Source of the DNA: Vitreimonas flagellata
GTDB taxonomy: Bacteria > Pseudomonadota > Alphaproteobacteria > Caulobacterales > Aquidulcibacteraceae
DNA: 64,000 bases
Direction: 5' to 3'
Assembly (NCBI RefSeq): GCF_004634425.1
Contig: NZ_SBJL01000003.1
Span: 1 to 64,000, forward strand
Position numbers and translations under genes: made by a program. This document shows positions 58,315-64,000 of the stretch, in pieces; position 1 is the stretch's first letter, and each line of letters starts with the position of its first letter. The notes below the pieces were generated by a model. That model worked only from the letters and a program-made list of their open reading frames with translations. It was not told where the DNA came from and made no database searches.

Positions 58315-58821
58315 TTATTGGCCGCCTTGGATCACGACGCTGATATTGCCGTTGCCGCGTTGGGTGACGTGCGCGTCTTGGTTGTTGCCAACTTGGATGA
58401 CGCCCGTCGTGTTGTTCACGCCCGTTTGCTCGGTGGTGGCGATGGAGCCGTTGCCGATTTGGGCGATGCCCGAGACGTTGCCGCGGCCCGTCTGCACGAT
58501 GCCGGCGCGCAGATTGCGGCCTTCCTGACCAGTGACGGCAAGGTTGTCGTCGCCTAGCTGGTCAGTGATCGCTTCGTTGCGCGTGCCGCCTTGGTTCATG
58601 CGCAGGAAGTTGCGGTTGCCGGTCTGCACGCCGCGCGCGTAATTCACGCGTCCGGCTTGATCGACCGCCACGCGGTTGCCGCGGCCTTGTTGTGACGCAG
58701 CGACGCCATTGTCGCGGCCAACTTGGCTGATAACGGTCCGGTTTTGCGCCATGGCCGGGGTCGCCGCCATGCTGGTCAGGATCGCCAGGGCCGCAGCGGC
58801 CGTGAGAAACTTGTTTTTCAT
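58315..58821 (-). CDS. csgA: Major curlin-like repeat protein (CsgA-like)
   Basis: The 168-residue protein has a signal peptide (ALAILTSMAATPAMAQ) and a series of about seven curlin-like repeats with Gln/Asn/Gly ladders: SQVGRDNGVAASQQGRGNRV, DQAGRVNYARGVQTGNRNFL, TQRGNGNISVVIQGGQ. These form the beta-solenoid strands of amyloid fibres. It is first in the minus-strand curli block. The secretion channel genes csgG, csgE and csgF are not visible here. Confidence 0.85.
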   Translation of the reverse strand: MKNKFLTAAAALAILTSMAATPAMAQNRTVISQVGRDNGVAASQQGRGNRVAVDQAGRVNYARGVQTGNRNFLRMNQGGTRNEAITDQLGDDNLAVTGQEGRNLRAGIVQTGRGNVSGIAQIGNGSIATTEQTGVNNTTGVIQVGNNQDAHVTQRGNGNISVVIQGGQ

Positions 58822-58949
58822 GTTCTTTGCTCCGCAAGGGTTGTTCGTCTCGCGAGGCCATCGGCCCGTCTGACAAGAACAACCCTAGCGAAGCCAACCT
58901 GATCGCCTTCGGAAGGGCTGCGTCAGGTAGGTGTCAGCTACAGCGCCAC

Positions 58950-60965
58950 TTAGCTGACGCGACGGAGCGTGCTCACATTGGCGCCGCCGGCCTTGGTGAC
59001 CTTGAATTTCTGGACCATCTCGGCCAGCCCTTTGGCGTCGGCGGCCAGCGCGTGGCTCGCGGCCGTGCTTTCTTCGACCATGGCTGCGTTTTGTTGCGTG
59101 ATCTGGTCCATTTGCGTCACGGCGACATTCACTTCGGCAATGCCGCGCGATTCTTCTTCGGCGGACGCCGCCACGGTGGCGACGAGCGAATTGATTTCCG
59201 CAACGCGCGTGGCGATGCGCTCCAGTGCTTCGGCGGTTTGCCCCACCAGCGACACGCCGGTTTCGACATCGACCGAACTCGAATTGATCAGCGCCTTGAT
59301 CTCTTTAGCCGCTTCCGACGAGCGTTGCGCCAAGGCGCGCACCTCCGTTGCAACCACGGCGAAACCGCGGCCAGCTTCACCTGCGCGCGCGGCTTCAACG
59401 CCGGCGTTCAGCGCAAGCAGATTGGTTTGGAACGCGATCTCGTCCATGACGCCGAGAATGCGCCCAACTTCGCTCGACGAGCGCTCGATCTTCGCCATGG
59501 CTTCGCGCGTGTCCGTCAACACGACGCTGCTGGAGGCCGCATCTTGGCCGGCGGCGGTTGCGACTTCGCGGACACGCTGGGCGTGACCCGCATTGTTTTT
59601 CACGGTGGAGGTGATCTGCTCCAACGCCGCTGCAGTCTCCTCGAGGCCCGCGGCCTGTTGCTCGGTGCGGTTAGAGAGCGCATCCGCCGCCGACGAGATA
59701 TCTACCGCGGTTGAACGCATGGATTCCGCGGCGCCAAGAATGTTCTGCATGGTCTCTTCCAACCGCGCGGCGGTTTGGTTGAAATCCATGCGGATGGATT
59801 TGTAGTCGACGGGAAAGAGTTCCTTCAGGCGATAGGTGAGGTCGCCTTCGTAGAGTTTGGTCAGGCCTTCCTTCACATACGAGACCACGAAGGCAAGTTC
59901 CTGGGTCGCTGAGGCGTGCTTGCGCTCCATCTCGCGGAGCTTTTCGGCCGTCTGCTCATGCATCACCGCCGATTCCGCCTGCAGACGCAGACGCTCGGCC
60001 AGGCTCGCTTTGAAGATTAGCAAGGCTTGCGCGATCTGACCGGTCTCGTTGCGATCCTCTTGGCACGGAATGTCCGTCTCCGCCTTGTCCGCTGCAAGAT
60101 CGTTCATGCTGGAGACAAGATTGCGGATGCGCGTCGCCATGGCTTGGCTGATCAGCAGCATCAACAGGCCAGCCAAAGCGAGCACAGCCAGCGAGCCGCC
60201 CAGCCAAGTGTAGAGGTTCGTCTGCAAGCGGCTGATGCGCGCCGCAAGCAAGCGATCAAGCTCCAACGCGGCCGCGCTCCAAACTTCATCGGCCGCTTGA
60301 TCGAATGCGGCTTCGTCCAAAACCTCACCGGCTTGGGTGCGAGCGATGAAATCACGCGTCGCGGCGCTCAAAGACGCAACACGGCGCTCAAGAGCTGTGC
60401 GCGTGCCGCCGTCCAGGTTGCCGGCGATCGCTGCGGCGGCGGAGCTTTCGGTTGCGGCTTGAGCAGATTGAACACGGTCCAGCGCGACGGCGCGCGCGGC
60501 GACGTCATCAGGCGCCGCGATTGCGAGTTGGCTGATTGCATCATGGAGCGCTGGCAGGCGCACCACCACCAGGTCCATGACGTAATAGGAATCGAGATCG
60601 GGGTCCAAGGTCAGATGTGACGCGTCGGCCACCGCGACAAAGAACTGACGCGCCGCCGCGCGTCGCGCAACGCCGTCGTTCTCGGAAAAGAATGCGTCCC
60701 CTTCATCCGACGTCCCAAACATGGGATCGAACTGGGCGCGCGCGGCTTGCGCCTGCGCGGCGGTTTCAGGATTGGGCTCTTCGAATTGCGTCCAGACAGC
60801 CTGGATATAATCCGCGCCCGCCATTTCGCGCTCGGCGAAGCGGATTTCCTTCATCGCTTGCGCGACGAACAAGCCCGCGAACATCAAAACAGGGATCATC
60901 AGGAGCCCGGCGATGAGCCCCAAACGCGCGCCGACACTCATGCGCTGATGGATCCAGTGCAGCAT
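58950..60965 (-). CDS. Methyl-accepting chemotaxis protein
   Basis: The 671-residue chemoreceptor has an N-terminal membrane helix (LIAGLLMIPVLMFAGLFVAQ), a periplasmic ligand region of about 200 residues, a second helix (LAVLALAGLLMLLISQAMAT) and a HAMP domain. The cytoplasmic signalling hairpin has the conserved tip MDEIAFQTNLLALNAGVEAA and GRGFAVVATEVRALAQRSSE. It ends in a long C-terminal tail. It sits away from any che operon and therefore reports to a chemotaxis array elsewhere. Ligand unknown. Confidence 0.93.
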   Translation of the reverse strand: MLHWIHQRMSVGARLGLIAGLLMIPVLMFAGLFVAQAMKEIRFAEREMAGADYIQAVWTQFEEPNPETAAQAQAARAQFDPMFGTSDEGDAFFSENDGVARRAAARQFFVAVADASHLTLDPDLDSYYVMDLVVVRLPALHDAISQLAIAAPDDVAARAVALDRVQSAQAATESSAAAAIAGNLDGGTRTALERRVASLSAATRDFIARTQAGEVLDEAAFDQAADEVWSAAALELDRLLAARISRLQTNLYTWLGGSLAVLALAGLLMLLISQAMATRIRNLVSSMNDLAADKAETDIPCQEDRNETGQIAQALLIFKASLAERLRLQAESAVMHEQTAEKLREMERKHASATQELAFVVSYVKEGLTKLYEGDLTYRLKELFPVDYKSIRMDFNQTAARLEETMQNILGAAESMRSTAVDISSAADALSNRTEQQAAGLEETAAALEQITSTVKNNAGHAQRVREVATAAGQDAASSSVVLTDTREAMAKIERSSSEVGRILGVMDEIAFQTNLLALNAGVEAARAGEAGRGFAVVATEVRALAQRSSEAAKEIKALINSSSVDVETGVSLVGQTAEALERIATRVAEINSLVATVAASAEEESRGIAEVNVAVTQMDQITQQNAAMVEESTAASHALAADAKGLAEMVQKFKVTKAGGANVSTLRRVS

Positions 60966-61187
60966 TTCGATCTCCCAGAGCCTGCAAGTGTTGAAGCGGG
61001 CACGCGGATGAGGAAGACACCGGTTGCGCTTAAGAATGGGTAGTGCCGTACCCGTTTTGGGTCACCCAACGGGCGGGCTATCTCGCTTGGCTTACGGATG
61101 AATACGGAGGCGCTGGGCGCGCTGCAGCTGAATTTACCATCGCGCTACACCTCGGCGCCAAATCTCTCGTCAAAGCGGGAGATCGGC

Positions 61188-61592
61188 ATGCCAATCATGA
61201 ATTGGGACAAATCACTCGACATCGGCGTGAAGGCCATGAACGACGAGCATCACGGCCTGCTCGACATCATGAATCAAATCTACGATGCGCACGCCGCCGG
61301 CAAGCAGGGCGCTACGATCAACGCTCTCGTCGCCAAACTCGGCGAAGCCTGCACCGAGCATTTCGCGCATGAAGAAGCCTACATGCAGCGCATCGGTTAT
61401 CCGGGCTTTACCAATCACAAGGCGTTGCACACCAGCTTGCTCACCCGTTACGGCGATTTCGCCGCGCGCATCCGCGCCGCCGGCGGAATCGCCAGCGATG
61501 ACTTCTTCCAGTTTCTGAAATTCTGGTTGAGCTCGCACATCAAAGGCATCGACACCAAATACGCCGCCCACGCGACGAGTGTGGGGCGCTAG
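61188..61592 (+). CDS. Bacteriohemerythrin
   Basis: The 134-residue protein is a hemerythrin-fold oxygen carrier: NWDKSLDIGVKAMNDEHHGL (His), HFAHEEAYMQRIGYPGFTNH (His, Glu, His) and LSSHIKGIDTKYA (His, Asp), a complete set of diiron ligands. Bacteriohemerythrins bind oxygen and are often found beside chemoreceptors, as here, where it may assist aerotaxis. GGGAGA precedes ATG 61188; longer starts from 61098 are less likely. It overlaps the convergent gene at 61589 by 4 bp. Confidence 0.92.
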   Translation: MPIMNWDKSLDIGVKAMNDEHHGLLDIMNQIYDAHAAGKQGATINALVAKLGEACTEHFAHEEAYMQRIGYPGFTNHKALHTSLLTRYGDFAARIRAAGGIASDDFFQFLKFWLSSHIKGIDTKYAAHATSVGR

Positions 61593-63634
61593 AAGGATTC
61601 CCGGCGCCAGCCGAGCATCAGCAGCGCTGTGCCGATGAGCGCCCAGAGCCAGCCTGGTCCGAGGGGCGAGGCGGTTGCGGCGCGGACGACGTAGGCGCGG
61701 TTGCGCTCGATGCCGATCCAATCGCCGCCGCCGGAATTGGCGCCGCGATCGATGCGGCGGATGCCGGGTAGGTTGCGGCCGTCTTCGCCCGTGAGGGTGA
61801 CGCTGCCGCCGGTGGCGTTGGCGAAGGGGCGCAAGATTTCAGGATCAGCCGCGAGTGCCGCCGCTTCGCGTGGATTGAGCGGGCCGACTGCGGCGAACGC
61901 ACGCAAATTGCCGCTGCGCGCTTCGTACAAACCTTGCTCCGTCGCTGGCGCTTCACCACGCCATAAGCCCGGTGCGCTCTCGCCGATCGCGACTTCAGTG
62001 CGCGCGCCCGATGGCGCGATGAGCTCGATCGGACCAGGCGCTGCGCCCAGCGTGGAGCGTTCGATTTCGAGTCCCCGCGTGTTGGGATCGAGCGACAAGC
62101 GCTCGTCTTCCAATTCTGGCTCTTGCATCAGCCAGTGCGCCAAACGGCGCAACAACTCGCCGTGCGGCCCACCGCCGTCATAGCCGCGCGCCCACAGCCA
62201 CGGTTGGTCGGACCAAAGCTGCGCTACGCGCCCGTCGCCTGCGCGGTCGAGAACGAGCAAAGGCTGACCATCCGCGCCGGACAGCACCGTTTGCCCACTC
62301 GTCGCACGCGCGCCGACTTGTTGCGTCCAGCGTCCCCAACGCTCCGGCGCAGGCAAGCCTCGCACGACGGGGTGACGCAAGCCAAGTGTGGTTGGCGCAG
62401 GCCGATACGCACGATCAATCACTTGCCCCGTCGGTTGCGACGGCAAGATGCCCGCGAGCGCCGTGCGATAGAGCCCATCAAGGCCCGCTTCGCTTTCGCC
62501 TGCCGTGATCAACAACGCGCCGCCTTGCTCCACACGCCGCGCGATGCTCGCGAAATAATACGCCTGCAGAATGCCGCGCTGCGGCGCGCGATCGAAGATG
62601 ATCAGATCGAATTCGCCCAAACGACGCTCGAACAGCTCTTCCGTCGGGAAAGGGATCAGCGCGAGTTCATTCAATGGCGTGTAATCCTGCTTGTCCGGCG
62701 GTCGCAGGATCGAGAAATGCACCAGATCCACTGCAGGATCAGATTTCAGCAGATTGCGCCACACGCGCGCGCCCGGATGCGGCGTGCCAGTCACGAGTAG
62801 CACACGCAACCGATCACGCACGCCGTTCGCCGCGAACGCCTGGCGATTGTTGGCAAGCGTGATCTCCTGCGGGCCAGCATCCGCTTCGAGCATCACCATG
62901 TTTCGCCCACGATGCGGCAAGCGCACGTCGATGCTGAAGTCCTGATTTGCGCGCGCGATAGTTTCAGTCACGCGTCGCCCGTCGATGGTGACGCGTACGC
63001 GCACTTGCGCGTTGCCGGTGTTATCGATCACGCGCCCGGTCACGCGCATCGGCTCGCCCACAATGCCGAACGTCGGCGCTTGCACGAGTTCAAGTCGCCG
63101 ATCGCCGCGATCGGGATCGCCGACGATGAGGATGTGTGCGGGCCCAAGATCGGCCAGGCGGCGTGGCTCGGCCGGTGGATCGGCGGCTTGGCCGTCGGTC
63201 ACCACGATCACGCCGCCGATGCGCTCGGGCGCGACGTCGCTCAGAGCGTCCGAGATCACCGAAGTGATCATGGTGCCGTCCGGGCCGCCGCGCGCTTCAC
63301 GCACGCGCACATCGACGCCCGTTTCGCGCGACAGCCGTTCCGCCATCGCATCACCGGCAGCGCGCGCTGCGTCGCGTCGGCCAGCAAGCGCCAAGCTCTC
63401 GCTTTGGTCGACCACAATCAGCGCAACATCATTCGCGGGTTCGCGCGTCTCACGCACCCATTGTGGCTGCGTGATGCCGATGAACACGAAGGCCAAGCCT
63501 GCTGCGCGCAAGATCGGCGCGCCGCCCTGTCGCCACACGTAAATAGCAAGCGAAAGAGTCGCGAGGACGCCCAACGCGATGAGCGCTGACGTCGGCAGAG
63601 CCGGATCGAAACCGATGCGCGCGCCCGCTATCAT
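61589..63634 (-). CDS. Membrane protein with vWA-like and GATase-like domains (BatA-associated)
   Basis: The 681-residue protein has two N-terminal membrane helices (TSALIALGVLATLSLAIYVW, LRAAGLAFVFIGITQPQWV), then a vWA-like segment (VALIVVDQSESLALAGRR, GGVIVVTDGQAAD). A glutamine-amidotransferase-like part (FDLIIFDRAPQRGI, GGALLITAGESEAG) follows, and a C-terminal helix ends it (WLWALIGTALLMLGW). Proteins like this occur in MoxR/DUF58/BatA clusters of alphaproteobacteria (hypothetical DUF4159 neighbours). Role in aerotolerance or envelope assembly is inferred only. It is coupled by ATGA to the upstream gene. Confidence 0.8.
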   Translation of the reverse strand: MIAGARIGFDPALPTSALIALGVLATLSLAIYVWRQGGAPILRAAGLAFVFIGITQPQWVRETREPANDVALIVVDQSESLALAGRRDAARAAGDAMAERLSRETGVDVRVREARGGPDGTMITSVISDALSDVAPERIGGVIVVTDGQAADPPAEPRRLADLGPAHILIVGDPDRGDRRLELVQAPTFGIVGEPMRVTGRVIDNTGNAQVRVRVTIDGRRVTETIARANQDFSIDVRLPHRGRNMVMLEADAGPQEITLANNRQAFAANGVRDRLRVLLVTGTPHPGARVWRNLLKSDPAVDLVHFSILRPPDKQDYTPLNELALIPFPTEELFERRLGEFDLIIFDRAPQRGILQAYYFASIARRVEQGGALLITAGESEAGLDGLYRTALAGILPSQPTGQVIDRAYRPAPTTLGLRHPVVRGLPAPERWGRWTQQVGARATSGQTVLSGADGQPLLVLDRAGDGRVAQLWSDQPWLWARGYDGGGPHGELLRRLAHWLMQEPELEDERLSLDPNTRGLEIERSTLGAAPGPIELIAPSGARTEVAIGESAPGLWRGEAPATEQGLYEARSGNLRAFAAVGPLNPREAAALAADPEILRPFANATGGSVTLTGEDGRNLPGIRRIDRGANSGGGDWIGIERNRAYVVRAATASPLGPGWLWALIGTALLMLGWRRESF

Positions 63635-64000
63635 CGCCGCTCATTGTCCATGCGTTCGAGCAGCGCCGGCACATGCACTTGGTCGGCTTTATAATTACCG
63701 GTGAGCGAAACCATGACGAGGTTCACGCCAAAGCGCAGCGCAAGCTCACGTTGGCGCGCATTGCTCACTTGCCCGGCCCAAGCCGACGCCCAGTCGCCGT
63801 CGCCAATGAATATCGCCGCGACACCGTCGCGCGAGGAGGCTGCCGAAGAGCTCTCCGCCCAAAGCTGCGTCGCTTGCGAACGGCCAGGGAAGGAGCGCAT
63901 CAGATAAAACGCGCGCGCCAGCACATGCTGGGTGGTGACTTGCTCTAGCGGCGGCACATCGACGCCGGCGAGCATCGCCTGCGCTGGCCTCGTGTTTCCG
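63631..64000 (-). CDS. DUF4159-containing membrane protein, C-terminal end (runs off right edge)
   Basis: The last 123 codons are visible, in frame to base 64000: GNTRPAQAMLAGVDVPPLEQ, then AFYLMRSFPGRSQATQLW, GVAAIFIGDGDWASAW and FGVNLVMVSLTGNYKADQVH with end ERMDNERR. This is the DUF4159 domain typically placed behind a BatA-type N-terminal region. An internal ATG at 63975 is not the real start. It belongs with the gene at 61589. Confidence 0.8.
   Translation of the reverse strand, partial: GNTRPAQAMLAGVDVPPLEQVTTQHVLARAFYLMRSFPGRSQATQLWAESSSAASSRDGVAAIFIGDGDWASAWAGQVSNARQRELALRFGVNLVMVSLTGNYKADQVHVPALLERMDNERR

Noticed and set aside
61098-61187. Longer N-terminus of the bacteriohemerythrin gene
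   Set aside because: The added residues have no family match and no ribosome site, whereas GGGAGA precedes the ATG at 61188, where the hemerythrin fold begins.
1-64000. CRISPR array or long tandem repeats
   Set aside because: I found no regularly spaced direct repeats of 20-40 bp. The repeats seen are single palindromic elements and the three hip operators.

Overview
The window is GC-rich chromosomal DNA of an alphaproteobacterium, most likely a Caulobacterales/Hyphomonadaceae-type aerobic heterotroph. This placement is inferred from the PhyR-NepR-EcfG general stress module, two DUF1328 proteins, a CsgH-type curli locus, a TonB-dependent receptor, dense overlapping operons and many short palindromic intergenic repeats. 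No rRNA or CRISPR array is present. One tRNA gene, tRNA-Met(CAU), is present.

Bases 1-3664 look like decayed mobile DNA. The 5' end of an IS transposase runs off the left edge. It is followed by a C-terminal scrap of a tyrosine recombinase, a hipBA toxin-antitoxin pair behind three evenly spaced operators, a DMT-type permease and the tRNA-Met gene. Bases 3855-8952 hold a compact five-gene operon (GNAT-like protein, ThiF/E1-like adenylyltransferase, polytopic membrane protein, second GNAT-like protein, nitroreductase-fold flavoprotein). It matches no pathway I can name and is the best candidate for an undescribed system. A diheme cytochrome lipoprotein converges on it.

Bases 10685-19047 (minus strand) form a seven-gene branched-chain amino acid superoperon, ilvD-ilvC-ilvB-ilvH-leuC-leuD-leuB. 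A 31-codon leader peptide rich in Leu, Val and Ile and an intrinsic terminator precede it, which is a classic attenuator. Bases 19274-33406 are catabolic: a TetR regulator, paaEDCBA on one strand and paaG-paaZ on the other around a shared promoter with a palindromic operator, then a broken alpha/beta hydrolase, an aromatic aminotransferase, and a 2-oxoacid dehydrogenase made of E2 and a fused E1 alpha-beta protein, with a divergent Lrp/AsnC regulator. Together these could turn phenylalanine into phenylacetyl-CoA and open the ring.

Bases 33403-39750 hold the general stress response core (phyR, nepR, ecfG, HWE-type kinase) with likely target genes (entericidin-like lipoprotein, DUF883 protein, two DUF1328 proteins, PGDYG-like protein, sodB). 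Four exact GGAAC-N16/17-CGTT promoters and two near matches are visible. Bases 39753-44622 form a valine-degradation cluster (LysR, mmsA, small membrane protein, 3-hydroxyisobutyryl-CoA hydrolase, mmsB). The rest holds two receiver proteins, a TonB receptor, queC-queE, pirin, several small lipoproteins, an SDR enzyme, a frameshifted HEPN-like gene, a nitroreductase, an MFS exporter, a curli subunit locus, a chemoreceptor, a bacteriohemerythrin and the end of a BatA/DUF4159-type membrane cluster that leaves the window on the right.
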